Part shown: piece after piece, positions 1 to 8,840 of the stretch
Numbering within the stretch: position 1 is the stretch's first letter
Layout: every line of letters starts with the position of its first letter
Assembly (NCBI GenBank): GCA_046328115.1
Contig: JAXLXE010000002.1
Location: 806,001-870,000, forward strand
Source of the DNA: JAXLXE01 sp046328115
GTDB lineage: Bacteria > Chloroflexota > UBA6077 > JACCZL01
Reading direction: 5' to 3'
Length of the DNA stretch: 64,000 nt
Program-made: the position numbers and the translations under genes
Notes under the pieces: generated by a model
What the model saw: only the letters and a program-made list of their open reading frames with translations
Told to the model about the DNA's origin: nothing
The model's database searches: none

Positions 1-252
1 GGCGGTGGGCTGGGCGCCGCCGATGCCCTGGAACTTGTCCGCCGGCTTCGCGGCATCACCCGCGGGCTTGGTGGCGGCAGGCTGCGCCGCTGGCGCGGCG
101 GGAGCGCTGGTGGCGCTGGGCGCCGCCGGCTTGGACTCAGCCGGCTTGCTCGCGGGCGCGGGCTGGGAGCACGCGGCGAGCGCGGACGCGCCGATAGCGC
201 CGCCAAGCATGCTGAGCAGCGAGCGCCGGCCAAGACGAATCCGATCGATCAC
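1..252 (-). CDS. N-terminus of a secreted lipoprotein, probably a solute-binding protein (partial)
   Basis: Only the first 84 codons lie in the window; the gene runs off the left edge. The GTG start at 252 has a GGAGG Shine-Dalgarno about 7 nt upstream. The N-terminus has an Arg-Arg pair, a hydrophobic stretch and a lipobox (LAAC, Cys near residue 28), so it is an exported lipoprotein, possibly by the Tat route. After the Cys comes an Ala/Pro/Lys-rich linker, like that of the solute-binding lipoprotein at 12770-13960. No binding domain is visible, so the substrate-binding role is inferred only from the signal and linker style. A plausible promoter lies at 360-388. Confidence 0.7.
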   Translation of the reverse strand, partial: MIDRIRLGRRSLLSMLGGAIGASALAACSQPAPASKPAESKPAAPSATSAPAAPAAQPAATKPAGDAAKPADKFQGIGGAQPTA

Positions 253-359
253 AACCTACCTCCGCGTAGGAAAGGGACACGGCGGCGGCCAGCCGCGGCG
301 CGTCTGAGGTGCAGACCCGTACTATACGCCGATTCGCGACGCCGCGCGTCGGCGGGCGC

Positions 360-388
360 AGTGTACCGCGCCGGAAAGCGTCCGTCAA
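360..388 (-). promoter_or_regulatory. Sigma70-like promoter for the left-edge lipoprotein gene
   Basis: Read on the minus strand, TTGACG (383-388) and TACACT (360-365) are separated by exactly 17 nt, matching 5/6 and 4/6 of the vegetative consensus. Transcription would start near 353 and leave an untranslated leader of about 100 nt before the GTG at 252. A second -10-like TATAGT (321-326) lacks a matching -35. Confidence 0.45.
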
Positions 389-439
389 GCAAAACGCGAT
401 ATTTGGATCGGGGAACGCCCCAATCCCAATATCGCGTTT
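388..439 (-). terminator. Intrinsic terminator after the PAS-GGDEF-EAL gene
   Basis: A 12-bp perfect stem (392-403 with 428-439) continues inward with about eight more pairs and two mismatches around an AACG loop. On the minus strand the hairpin starts 17 nt after the stop codon at 456 and runs into TTTT. The outer stem is A/T-rich on both sides, so it may also work in the other direction. Confidence 0.75.
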
Positions 440-455
440 GTGCGACAGATCGTTG

Positions 456-2786
456 TCAAGCGGCCGGGTCGGCCACCGCGGCCATGCGGCGTTCGCTGTT
501 CCGCATGGACTGATTGGTTCGGGCGCCGGCGAGCCAGGCTGTAGCCGCATCGGCGGCGAGCGGCCGGGCGAACAGGAAGCCCTGGCCATACTGGCAGCCG
601 AGCTCACGGAGACCAGCCAGGTGCTCTGGCCGCTCGATGCCCTCCGCGACCGTCTCCATGCCGAGCGTTCGGCCCAGCTTCACGATCGCTGATGCCAGGG
701 TGGACGACTCCGCGCCACGGCCCACATCCTGAAGGAACGACTTGTCGATCTTCAGAATGTCGATGGGAAGCCGCTGCAGGTACGACAGCGATGAATAGCC
801 AGTGCCAAAGTCGTCAATTGCCAGACGAACGCCCAGTTCGCGCAGTGCCTCGAGTTTGCGGATCGTGCCCTCCACGTCCTGCATGAGCACGGTCTCGGTG
901 ACCTCCAGCGTCAGCAAGCTCGGATCGAGCCCCGTGTCCAGAAGCGTCTGGAGGATGTCCGCCACCAGGGTGGGTAGTCGAAGCTGTCGTGCCGAGAGAT
1001 TGACGCTGATGTGGACCGGCGGCTCCTCCGGTCGCGAAGCGCGCCACTGCTGAGCCTGTCGGCAGGCCTCGGTGAGGACCCAGTACCCCAGCGGCACGAT
1101 GAGCCCAGACTCCTCGGCCAGGGGCACGAACTCGGTGGGCTCGAGCTGGCCATCGCTGGGGTGATCCCAGCGGACCAGCGCCTCGAAGCCCGAGACGCGT
1201 CCCGTGGCGATCTGGACGATGGGCTGGTAGTGGAGCTGGAGCTGGCCGGTCTCGATGCCCAGCCGCAGATCGGACTGCACTTCCAGCCTCTTCAGCGCGG
1301 CCGCATGCATACGCTCCTCGAAGATAGCGTAACGACCCTTCCCGTCTGCCTTCGCAGCGTACATGGCCACGTCGGCGTCGCGCAGGATCTCGTCCGCGGT
1401 GTGGTGCTCTCGATCGTTCAGCGCAATGCCCACGCTGGCGCGGATCGGCACCTCTTTGCCGCCCACCATGATGGGTCGCTGGACCGCCTCCAGGATCCGC
1501 TCAGCGGCAAGCACGGCACCCGCCGCGTCTGGCGCGTCCTCAAGCAGGACGGCGAACTCGTCGCCGCCCAGGCGCGCGGCGGTGTCTGCCGTCCGCAGGC
1601 AGCCGCGGAGTCGCTCGGCGACGGATAGCAAGAGCCGATCGCCGGCGTGGTGACCCACGCTGTCGTTGATGGTCTTGAAATCGTCCACGTCCAGGAACAG
1701 CACGGCCACGTGGCCCTCGCTTCGCTCGATCCGCTTCAGGGCGTGCTCCACGCGCTCGCGGAACAGGACGCGATTGGCCAGGCCGGTGAGCGGGTCGTGG
1801 AACGCCTGGTGCTTGAGCTCTTCCTCCAGGACCTTTCGTTCCGTCACGTCGCGGGTGTTGAGGACAATGCCCTCCACGTTTGGGTCGGACAGCAGGTTGT
1901 TTCCCACCGTCTCCACATTCATCCAGCGGCCGTCGCGGTGCCGCCACTTCCATTCGGTGAGAGCAACGGGGCCACTGCTGTTCACGGCGGCTTCAAAGAA
2001 GTCACCAGCCCGCGCGATGTCGTCTGGGGAGATCAACCGCAGCAGAGAGCTGCCCACGAGCTGGTCCGGCTGGTAGCCCAGGACGCGCTCGATGGACGGG
2101 CTGACGTACAGGATCATGGCGTCCGGCCCGATGACTGTGACGATGTCCGTGGAGTTGTGGACCAGCGAGTGGAACCGCGCGTCGACGTCAGCACGGTGCA
2201 TCCGCTCCTGGGCCCGCTGGAGCTTGGCGGAGAGCCAGGCCAGGGTCTCCGCGATTGTGACGCACACCAGCGCCGTGATCACCGTGGATGAGATGACGAG
2301 TGGTGAGTAGGATCCCAGTGAGATCAAAGGCAGGATCATGGCCACCAGGAAGAGCGGGAGCATGAGCAGGGACGTGCCGCGGGGGTGGCCCAGGCCAATC
2401 CAGGTGAACACGAGTACGTAGAACACACCGAACAGGTAGCGCTCCGCGCCGTACACGTAGTGACTCAGCGCGATCAGCACAAAGGCACCGGGCACCAACC
2501 ACAGACTGGCGGAACGTCGCCAGCGATGCCACGGCAGGATCAGTGTGACGAGCCCGGCGATGATGGCGAGCCCGCCGCCCACGCCGACGAGATCAACTTC
2601 GCCCGGAGCGTCGCGGAGCGCGGCGCTGACAACGGTGGCCAGCCCCAGGAGAATCAGCAAGCAGCCACCCAGCCTGCCGACGAGCGACGCCGGATGCAGG
2701 ACCGCCCGCTGGGCGACCGACTCATCGGCCTGTTGGGAGTCTCGAAGAAACCAGCGACTGAGTAGCTCTGACACGTGCTTGGCCAT
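456..2786 (-). CDS. Membrane-bound PAS-GGDEF-EAL dual-domain c-di-GMP enzyme
   Basis: A 776-residue protein that should make and/or degrade cyclic di-GMP at the inner membrane. Residues 35-185 hold about five hydrophobic segments. A PAS domain (about 205-320) follows, then GGDEF and EAL. The GGDEF motif is intact (407-411) and preceded by an RTAD inhibitory site (398-401). The EAL domain keeps EAL (535-537), the Asn of VNLSARQ, the DDFGTGYSSL segment and the later LKIDKSF and VAEGIE motifs, so both activities look competent. I chose the ATG at 2786, next to a GGAAGAGG; an in-frame GTG at 2903 would add 39 poorly structured residues. The gene stands alone and ends at a strong hairpin terminator. 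Confidence 0.93.
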   Translation of the reverse strand: MAKHVSELLSRWFLRDSQQADESVAQRAVLHPASLVGRLGGCLLILLGLATVVSAALRDAPGEVDLVGVGGGLAIIAGLVTLILPWHRWRRSASLWLVPGAFVLIALSHYVYGAERYLFGVFYVLVFTWIGLGHPRGTSLLMLPLFLVAMILPLISLGSYSPLVISSTVITALVCVTIAETLAWLSAKLQRAQERMHRADVDARFHSLVHNSTDIVTVIGPDAMILYVSPSIERVLGYQPDQLVGSSLLRLISPDDIARAGDFFEAAVNSSGPVALTEWKWRHRDGRWMNVETVGNNLLSDPNVEGIVLNTRDVTERKVLEEELKHQAFHDPLTGLANRVLFRERVEHALKRIERSEGHVAVLFLDVDDFKTINDSVGHHAGDRLLLSVAERLRGCLRTADTAARLGGDEFAVLLEDAPDAAGAVLAAERILEAVQRPIMVGGKEVPIRASVGIALNDREHHTADEILRDADVAMYAAKADGKGRYAIFEERMHAAALKRLEVQSDLRLGIETGQLQLHYQPIVQIATGRVSGFEALVRWDHPSDGQLEPTEFVPLAEESGLIVPLGYWVLTEACRQAQQWRASRPEEPPVHISVNLSARQLRLPTLVADILQTLLDTGLDPSLLTLEVTETVLMQDVEGTIRKLEALRELGVRLAIDDFGTGYSSLSYLQRLPIDILKIDKSFLQDVGRGAESSTLASAIVKLGRTLGMETVAEGIERPEHLAGLRELGCQYGQGFLFARPLAADAATAWLAGARTNQSMRNSERRMAAVADPAA

Positions 2787-2924
2787 CCTCTTCCGCCCGC
2801 CGCGGGGGCGCGCCGGTGGTTGATCTCGGTTGATCGCTCCAAAATCGAAACGGCACCGCGCAGAACGGGGGGATGGCTTTCGACTGACCTCGGGAGCGAG
2901 CACGTTCGTCAGGCGGAAATGGAA

Positions 2925-2950
2925 CGAGCCGCCCTGCGACGGGCGGCTCG
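2925..2950 (-). terminator. Hairpin downstream of the DinB-like gene
   Basis: A perfect 10-bp GC-rich stem (2925-2934 with 2941-2950) and six-base loop begin 31 nt after the stop of the minus-strand gene at 2981. Only a mixed T-rich stretch follows, so it is a moderate terminator candidate. Confidence 0.5.
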
Positions 2951-2980
2951 TGTTGAGGTTGGTTGCGCGCGGGCGGATCT

Positions 2981-3457
2981 TCAGGCAGACCGGACGCTGG
3001 TCACATGCTCCGCGAGGCTGCTGATAAGCACGGCATTGATGACCTGCTCCGTGCTCAGCTCAGCCCCGCCAGCGAACGCCATCGGCGCGGTGGTGTCTAG
3101 TTGCGCGTCGCTGAGGCCGCGGACAAAGTCCACCGTGGCCGCCGCGTTCGTGCGCAATGAGGCAAGGGTCTCCTCTCGGCCGCAATTGGCGTTTGCCTCA
3201 GCGGCGGCCGCGTTACCCTGATCGATCATCTCCATCGTCACCGGCGGGACACCCTGGCCAGCGGCCAGCGCGCGGACGAAGCCCGCGCCACCTTCCAGGT
3301 GACCAAACGCCACGTGGTGGGTGGTGACTCCCACCGACCATTGCTCGCCAGCGCAGACGCTTGCCCACTTGGCATCGTCTCCGGCCTCGATAGCAGCCGC
3401 CAGGTCATTGACGGCGGACTCGATCTTCGCTGCCAACGCCTCTGCCCTCTGTCCCAT
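2981..3457 (-). CDS. DinB-like four-helix protein
   Basis: A 158-residue soluble, helical protein. The early segment around GEQWSVGVTTHHVAFGH and a late His in SLAEHVTSV resemble the DinB/YfiT-type fold, whose members bind a metal through spaced histidines and often act as thiol-dependent transferases. No substrate can be assigned. The ATG at 3457 has a strong AGGAG about 6 nt upstream; an upstream in-frame start at 3535 would add 26 charged residues with no SD. It stands alone between two hairpins. Confidence 0.75.
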   Translation of the reverse strand: MGQRAEALAAKIESAVNDLAAAIEAGDDAKWASVCAGEQWSVGVTTHHVAFGHLEGGAGFVRALAAGQGVPPVTMEMIDQGNAAAAEANANCGREETLASLRTNAAATVDFVRGLSDAQLDTTAPMAFAGGAELSTEQVINAVLISSLAEHVTSVRSA

Positions 3458-3540
3458 CCTCGTCTCCTCTCTTAGTCGCTTCTTATTCGCCCGGATCGCC
3501 GCTGCGCGGCTCCCCAGATCACGCTCGTCCAACACCCTGC

Positions 3541-3564
3541 GGGCGGGCCGGTCATGGCCCGCCC
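3541..3564 (-). terminator. GC-rich hairpin beyond the SRPBCC gene
   Basis: A perfect 9-bp stem (3541-3549 with 3556-3564) with a six-base loop, about 80 nt past the stop at 3646. It has no T tract, so it could be a weak terminator or an mRNA-stabilising hairpin. Confidence 0.3.
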
Positions 3565-3645
3565 CCCCAAAGCTCGTTTACACCCTCCCTTTGCGGTTAC
3601 TGCCCAGTACTGCCACGCCGCGACGCGTCCGCGTACACAAGCAGG

Positions 3646-4128
3646 CTAGGCTGAAGCGTCCCCTGCCCATGGGTCCCTACCAGGATCGCCGCCACCTGCC
3701 GCGAGCGCCAGCCGCGGGAGGTAATGATCCCATCCCTCGGCGTGGCCAGGCACGGCGTCTGCCGGCAAGCCGCTGTGTACGAGTCGCAGGAGCGTGCCGT
3801 CACCGTCCGGAGTGAGCGTGAGCTCTACGGTGCTGCTACCCGGCGGGACAGGATGGCCCCCGCTGTCCCAGCCCCAGGAGAACACCACCCTGCGGTTGGG
3901 GACCAGCTCCAGGTACGTGCCACGCGCGATATTCCGCTGGTTAATCACCACGCGGTAGATCCCGCCGGGTCGAGGATCAAGCGTGGCGAGTGATCCCTTC
4001 CAGCGGGCCAGCTTGGCAGGGTCAACGAAGTACTGGTACACGACGTCCGGGGGAGCGTCGATCTTGATCTCCCTGACTATTCGCTCGTCAGGCGGGGCCT
4101 CAGGCGACTGGGGCACGGTCACCTCCAT
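3646..4128 (-). CDS. SRPBCC-domain (AHSA1-like) ligand-binding protein
   Basis: A 160-residue protein of the START/SRPBCC superfamily. The N-terminal IVREIKIDAPPDVVYQYFVD, the central beta strands with VVINQRNIARGTYLELVP and the late TLLRLVHSGLP segment are typical of AHSA1-type domains. The ATG at 4128 lies inside the end of the arsR-like gene (29-nt overlap in another frame), so the two are translationally coupled. ArsR-SRPBCC pairs are a common arrangement in which the regulator controls its partner. The ligand is unknown. The last 20 or so residues are Gly/Asp-rich and probably disordered. Confidence 0.88.
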   Translation of the reverse strand: MEVTVPQSPEAPPDERIVREIKIDAPPDVVYQYFVDPAKLARWKGSLATLDPRPGGIYRVVINQRNIARGTYLELVPNRRVVFSWGWDSGGHPVPPGSSTVELTLTPDGDGTLLRLVHSGLPADAVPGHAEGWDHYLPRLALAAGGGDPGRDPWAGDASA

Positions 4129-4426
4129 CACGTTGGTCGTGCTCGATCTGCTGCTTGAGGGCATCCAGACTGTCAGTCCAGAACTCCTCCAGGAGCTCGC
4201 GGAGGCTGGCCAGCCCCTCTGGTCGCGCCCGGTAGAGGCGACGGTTGCCCACGCGCCGCTCCGTGAGCAGGCCGGCCGACTTGAGCACCGTGAGGTGTTG
4301 GGAGATGGCGGGCCTGGAGACCTCGAAGTGGGAGGCGATGTCACCGGCGGAGCGCTCGTCGTCGACGACGAGGCGGAGGATCTGACGACGGCGAGGCTCG
4401 GCTATGGCACGCAGCGCGGCTTCCAT
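4100..4426 (-). CDS. ArsR-family winged-helix transcriptional regulator
   Basis: A 108-residue regulator. The winged-helix core runs from about residue 3 to 80, with IAEPRRRQILRLV, the recognition helix around VSRPAISQHLTVLKSAGL and the wing ERRVGNRRLYRA. It lacks the metal-binding CxCxC of classical ArsR, so it probably senses an organic ligand or acts as a simple repressor. It is the first gene of a two-gene unit with the overlapping SRPBCC gene. Two inverted repeats lie just upstream of its start (4445-4469), as expected for autorepression. Confidence 0.93.
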   Translation of the reverse strand: MEAALRAIAEPRRRQILRLVVDDERSAGDIASHFEVSRPAISQHLTVLKSAGLLTERRVGNRRLYRARPEGLASLRELLEEFWTDSLDALKQQIEHDQRDGGDRAPVA

Positions 4427-4444
4427 GGGCCCAAGTGTAATCCA

Positions 4445-4469
4445 TTACTAACGTAAGTAACAGCTTACG
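4445..4469 (-). promoter_or_regulatory. Candidate operator of the ArsR-like regulator
   Basis: Two overlapping dyads sit 19-43 nt upstream of the regulator start. A near-perfect 16-mer (4445-4460, TTACT-N-ACGT-N-AGTAA) overlaps a perfect CGTAAG-N6-CTTACG repeat (4452-4469). Size and position fit autorepression by a dimeric winged-helix protein. Confidence 0.5.
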
Positions 4470-4483
4470 CTAGGTGGTCAAGC

Positions 4484-6100
4484 TCAGCGCTCCACCCACC
4501 ACAGCCCAAAGCCAGCTCGCCGCTTCGGACGTTCCTGCTCCTCGCCCGGGACCGGACGGAGGCGGTAGCTATTGCTCAAACGGTTCGCGGCCTGGCTGGA
4601 CAGTGCCGCCAGGCGGGGTTCAGTGGACGCGCTCAGTGCGCGGTCCAGATCTGCAGGCAGCACGCGCTCCACCCGCAGACCGCCGTCCAGCACCAGCAGG
4701 AAATCGAGCACGCCGTAGCCGTCGCGGCCGGACGATACCCGCGTGCCAGAGATGGACGCGTCCACGAGGATCGGCGAGCGGGGCCGCGCCGCCACTACCA
4801 GATCGCGAGCCGCGTACCACTCGTCGTTACTGGGGCCATTCAGCCGTACCGCCCGATAGTAGAACGCCAGAGAGACCGTGGGCAGCAGCATGAGGAGATA
4901 AGGCAGGCCGCTGGCCAGCACGCGCAGACCCCGGACGGCGCGTGCCCGGGTGACGGCATCCACGGCGCCCATGGCGAGGCAGACCGTGGCCAGCGGGACC
5001 AGAGGCATGAGGTAGCGGCCGTTGAGCAGCGGCTCGTACTTGCCATTGAAAGCGGGCAGCACCAGGGCGAGCGCACCAAAAGCAAACGCCGGCAGCCGCG
5101 CGCCATCACGCCAGCAGAGCACGGTGCCCCAGAGAAACGGCAGCCCGTAGAGCGCGGTGAGTATGGGATCGAACCCCACAAAGTCGCCCCGACGGTCGCC
5201 TATCCCGCCGCCCAGCAGCAACGGCACGGAGGTCAGCAGCAGACCCAGATTCTGGACGTAGCGCGGCATATCCGTGGCGCGTCCGCCGGCGTAGGCCGTA
5301 CCCACGGTCTGCGCCTCCGCAAACGACTGAAAGCCGGTGGCCAGGTTGAAGGCGATCGCCGGCGCGTTCGCGGCGAGAAACGCGGCGACGCCCAGCCAGG
5401 TGGAGCCACGACGAAGGCAGCCACGACCCCGCAGCACGGCCCACACGGCGATCCCGGGCACCAGCGCCAGGACGGTAGGGTGGGTGTGAACGCCAAGCCC
5501 CAACAACAGTCCGGCGCCCACGACGTCACGGCCTGATGGGCCGCTGGTGTGGGAATCGGACGGAGCCACTTCGTCAAGGCCGGATCTCAGGAGCAACCAG
5601 AGGCCCAGCGTGACGAGCAGCGGCGTGAGCGAATGCGACCAGGCCACGTGCGAGCTCACAACGGAGTGAACGGCGGACGTGGCCATGAGCATCGTCGCCA
5701 AACCGGAGACCAGGGTGATCCGGACGCCGCTGATCCCTGCTCGCCGCGCCAGCTCACGTGCCAGGAGGTAGGTCACCGCCACCGTCGCGACGCCCGCCAG
5801 GAACACCAGGCCGCGCGGCACCCGCGAACTGGGTCCGAGCAGCATGAATGCGCCTGCCAGCAGATAGTTCCAGAGCGGCCCAACGTAAGCATCCACATTC
5901 GTCACTGGCCACAGCTCGCCGCGGTAGATCGCGTAGCCTCGCATCACCTCGTCGGTCTCGTCCGTGAAGCGCGGAACGCTCAACAGCAACGGCAGCCTGA
6001 CGGCGGTGGGAACAACCGCCAGCGGAATCAGGTACGAGATGAGCAGGATGGCGCCGCCGCGGCTCAAGCGCTGCGCCTCCCGGGCCGACGCTGGCCTCAC
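4484..6100 (-). CDS. GT39-type (PMT/ArnT-like) membrane glycosyltransferase
   Basis: A 538-residue integral membrane protein with roughly ten hydrophobic helices. After the first helix comes the loop motif FTDETDEVMRGY, with the acidic pair used by GT-C enzymes that take sugars from polyprenyl-phosphate donors; a Tyr/Trp-rich stretch with NVDAYVGPLWNY follows. The C-terminal 130 residues are soluble and periplasm-like. The GTG start at 6100 overlaps the TGA of the preceding gene (GTGA), making it the last gene of a biotin ligase-GT-GT run. Acceptor and sugar cannot be inferred. Confidence 0.85.
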   Translation of the reverse strand: MRPASAREAQRLSRGGAILLISYLIPLAVVPTAVRLPLLLSVPRFTDETDEVMRGYAIYRGELWPVTNVDAYVGPLWNYLLAGAFMLLGPSSRVPRGLVFLAGVATVAVTYLLARELARRAGISGVRITLVSGLATMLMATSAVHSVVSSHVAWSHSLTPLLVTLGLWLLLRSGLDEVAPSDSHTSGPSGRDVVGAGLLLGLGVHTHPTVLALVPGIAVWAVLRGRGCLRRGSTWLGVAAFLAANAPAIAFNLATGFQSFAEAQTVGTAYAGGRATDMPRYVQNLGLLLTSVPLLLGGGIGDRRGDFVGFDPILTALYGLPFLWGTVLCWRDGARLPAFAFGALALVLPAFNGKYEPLLNGRYLMPLVPLATVCLAMGAVDAVTRARAVRGLRVLASGLPYLLMLLPTVSLAFYYRAVRLNGPSNDEWYAARDLVVAARPRSPILVDASISGTRVSSGRDGYGVLDFLLVLDGGLRVERVLPADLDRALSASTEPRLAALSSQAANRLSNSYRLRPVPGEEQERPKRRAGFGLWWVER

Positions 6101-8025
6101 GGCCGGATCTCGATGGTGCCCAACTCGAGCTCCCTCGCGATCGCTGCCGAGTCTGACCCTGGTGCCACCGTGAGACGATACGAGCCGGGTCGAACGTCGG
6201 TATCCAGGAGCACGCGGATCGTCTGGATCTGCCATCGACCCGCGGCCCACGTGCCGGGGTGCTGCTCGGCGTCGCCGATGGGCCAGTCTGACTCCTGCGC
6301 CGGCCGGCCATTACTACCGATCAGGCGCAGGCGAAACGTCCGCTCCGGTGGTTGAGCCACGAGAGCCTGCCAGTCAAGGGTCAAGACGACGCGGTTGCCA
6401 GCGCGGATGTCGCGGCGCTCTACGGCGTAGCCTCGCAGGGCGACCCCGCCGGCATCACCCAGCACGATCGGCGTCAGCTCATCCACGGCGGCGGTGCGCA
6501 CGGCGGAGAGATTGACCGAGGGGCTGAGGTAGAGCCGTCTGAAGCGGTTCGGCCGCCTCTGGATGGTCGAGCGTACCAACACGTACTCCCGATCAAGCCA
6601 GGCAACGATCTCCGGCAGCCGACCCAGGTGGTCGTCCTGCACCAGCATCGCGACGGCGTTGAACCGCCGGCTCTCTCTCATCGCCGACTCCGCGGTGAGC
6701 GCACCGGCGAGCACGCGGTTCCAGGAGAGATCCACCAGCGACGGCGGTGTTGGGCGGCCGGTCTCGTAGGCCAGGTACGCGTCATCGATCACCACGTAGT
6801 CCGTCGGGGCCGTGGCCGCCGCGATCAACCGGCGGTCGGCCGCGAATCGCTCCACGTCCGCCGCCCCAAATCTGGTCGCGGTCCGCAGCTCATCCGGCAC
6901 GCCGTACACGGCCTCCACGAGGATGTATCCAGTCGTGATTGTGCACACCCCGGCCGCCGCGCCGACGCCAAGCCAAGAACGATGCAAGCCGCGCCACGAC
7001 ACGGCGCCTCTGGTCAGGCCAGCGGCGGCCTCGCCGGCGAGAAGCGCGAGGGGCGGCAGCAGGTACGTAACGTGTTTGGGCCAGAGGGGCGCGTGCCCCA
7101 ACAGGAGTACGGCCCCAGTGCCGAACCACACACCCCAGCCGAGGGCCACAGCGGCGTGGCGCCGCGCGGCCAGGCAGGCGCCCGCTGCCGCGATCGCGAT
7201 CAGGGCGTACCCATCCCTTGCGAGCTCTGATCGAATCAGCGCCAGGTTCGCACCCAGGTCCCAGCCGCGGGCCGCGCGCGCACCGAGCCGGTAGCCCACG
7301 ATCTGGTCCCACAGCGCGGCCGTCCCGGTCAGCAGCACGACGACCGCGATGACCAGCAGCGCCGTTCCCGCGTAGACCGCGAGCGCCCGGAATCTCGCCC
7401 GGTCCGCGATGATCGCCAGCGCGATCGGCGCGCCGGCCACGATCGCGGCCGGCTTGGCCAGCACACCCACGGCCAGCAGCGCGGCAGAGGCCGGCAGATG
7501 CCAGGACCGTGCACGCACTCGGTGCTCGAACACGAGCGCCAGCGCGACGAGAGTTGGCGCGATGGAGGGCACCTCGACGAACGCGAGTCGGGCGTTCTCG
7601 AAGAACACCGGGCTCAACACGAGCGCCACGACGGATGCGACCGCGGCGACGCGCCCCGCCGTGCGGAAGGAGACCCACCCCAGCGAGCCCAGTGCCAGCA
7701 GCGCCCACAAGACCACCCCCAGCCGCGCGGCATGCAGATCCTGACCTAGCAGGCGATAGGCCGGATAGAACAACACGATTGACAGGGGCCCCTGAGATGA
7801 GTAGACCTCGCTCACGGGACGAAATCCCGCGGCAGTCATCCGGAGCTGAAGCCCGCGGATCCCCTCGTCCGAGATGTCCGTGGGACGATCGAGGTTTACG
7901 GTCAGGACCAGGATCGTGGCCACGGCCACCAGGGCGCAAACCGCCCAGGTGGCGGTGAGGGAGCTTGTCGAGCTCCTAGACCGCTCGACCTCAACGGCTG
8001 CACCGAGTCGCAGGCCGGCCGTCAC
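6097..8025 (-). CDS. GT39-type membrane glycosyltransferase with C-terminal beta domain
   Basis: A 642-residue polytopic protein. One helix at residues 20-40 is followed by a loop with the GT-C acidic motif ISDEGIRGLQ and then about ten further helices. From about residue 500 onward it is soluble, with alternating beta strands (VVLTLDWQALV, TFRLRLIG, RPGSYRLTVAPG), which fits a small carbohydrate-binding-like domain outside the membrane. The GTG start at 8025 overlaps the biotin ligase stop, and its own stop overlaps the next GT start. The two neighbouring GT-C proteins are only distantly alike, so they probably act on the same glycan rather than being recent duplicates. Confidence 0.83.
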   Translation of the reverse strand: MTAGLRLGAAVEVERSRSSTSSLTATWAVCALVAVATILVLTVNLDRPTDISDEGIRGLQLRMTAAGFRPVSEVYSSQGPLSIVLFYPAYRLLGQDLHAARLGVVLWALLALGSLGWVSFRTAGRVAAVASVVALVLSPVFFENARLAFVEVPSIAPTLVALALVFEHRVRARSWHLPASAALLAVGVLAKPAAIVAGAPIALAIIADRARFRALAVYAGTALLVIAVVVLLTGTAALWDQIVGYRLGARAARGWDLGANLALIRSELARDGYALIAIAAAGACLAARRHAAVALGWGVWFGTGAVLLLGHAPLWPKHVTYLLPPLALLAGEAAAGLTRGAVSWRGLHRSWLGVGAAAGVCTITTGYILVEAVYGVPDELRTATRFGAADVERFAADRRLIAAATAPTDYVVIDDAYLAYETGRPTPPSLVDLSWNRVLAGALTAESAMRESRRFNAVAMLVQDDHLGRLPEIVAWLDREYVLVRSTIQRRPNRFRRLYLSPSVNLSAVRTAAVDELTPIVLGDAGGVALRGYAVERRDIRAGNRVVLTLDWQALVAQPPERTFRLRLIGSNGRPAQESDWPIGDAEQHPGTWAAGRWQIQTIRVLLDTDVRPGSYRLTVAPGSDSAAIARELELGTIEIRP

Positions 8026-8801
8026 AGCAGGATCTCGCCAGCCACGATGCGCACCAGCCGACCCTCCGCGTCGCGCAGGGCAAGCGTGCCGTCTGGCGAG
8101 CCGCCGATAACGGTGGCCTCCAACTCCACGTCCCCTTCGCGCACACGCACCTGCTGCGCGCGCCGCCAGATGCGCTGATCCCAGGCCTGCCACAGCGCGG
8201 AGTGCAGGTCCTCGGGGGGCAGTGAGAGCCACTGATCCATCCGATCAAGGATGGTCACGAGGAGCTCGCCCCGGTGGACGCGCATACCAGACTCCAGGAC
8301 CAGGCTGGAGCCATTGGGCAGCTCAGCAAACGCCTCAGCCCCCGCGTTGACGTTGATCCCGATCCCCACGATGACGAAGCGACCAGCCCCGCCCTCGGTG
8401 GCCTCGGCGAGGATCCCGCAGACCTTCTTGGTACCCACCATGACATCGTTTGGCCACTTGATCCGCGGCTCCAGGCCCAGCATGGACTCGATGGCCTGAC
8501 AGGTGGAGACGGAGCCAAGCATGGTGAAGAGGTGGGGGGCGGGCGCTCCGCGGGTCAGCAAGACGCTGAACAGGAGTGAGGTGCCCGGCGGTGCGGACCA
8601 GACGCGGCCCTGGCGACCGCGGCCGGCGGTCTGGAAATCCGCCACGAAGACGGTGCGATCGGGCGCACCTTGCTGTGCGGCGCTGCGCGCCCAGTCGTTT
8701 GTTGAGGGGGACACGGGCTGGAAGCGCACCGTCCAGCAGGGCGGCAGCACGGTCCGGTCCAGGAACGGCCCCAGCGGATCGGGCGTTGGTGGCACACTCA
8801 C
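8022..8801 (-). CDS. birA: Biotin--[acetyl-CoA-carboxylase] ligase, monofunctional
   Basis: A 259-residue biotin protein ligase that activates biotin with ATP and attaches it to a Lys of biotin carboxyl carrier proteins. It carries the adenylate loop GRGRQGRVW (60-68), KWPNDV with the catalytic Lys, and GIGINVN. There is no N-terminal helix-turn-helix, so it is a class I enzyme without repressor function. I chose the GTG at 8801; a -10-like TATACT (8814-8819 on this strand) lies 12 nt upstream, leaving a very short leader. It leads an operon with two glycosyltransferases, an odd pairing with no obvious functional link. Confidence 0.92.
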   Translation of the reverse strand: MSVPPTPDPLGPFLDRTVLPPCWTVRFQPVSPSTNDWARSAAQQGAPDRTVFVADFQTAGRGRQGRVWSAPPGTSLLFSVLLTRGAPAPHLFTMLGSVSTCQAIESMLGLEPRIKWPNDVMVGTKKVCGILAEATEGGAGRFVIVGIGINVNAGAEAFAELPNGSSLVLESGMRVHRGELLVTILDRMDQWLSLPPEDLHSALWQAWDQRIWRRAQQVRVREGDVELEATVIGGSPDGTLALRDAEGRLVRIVAGEILL

Positions 8802-8840
8802 GTCGGCACAGGCAGTATACCCACGCGATCCGGAGCTACG

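Noticed and set aside
1540..1953. Arg-rich frame on the minus strand within the GGDEF-EAL gene
   Set aside because: Low-complexity shadow of the real frame with no SD or family match.
6352..7230. Plus-strand open frame of 292 codons opposite the glycosyltransferase genes
   Set aside because: Composition is typical of an antisense shadow in GC-rich DNA and it has no recognisable domain or start signal.
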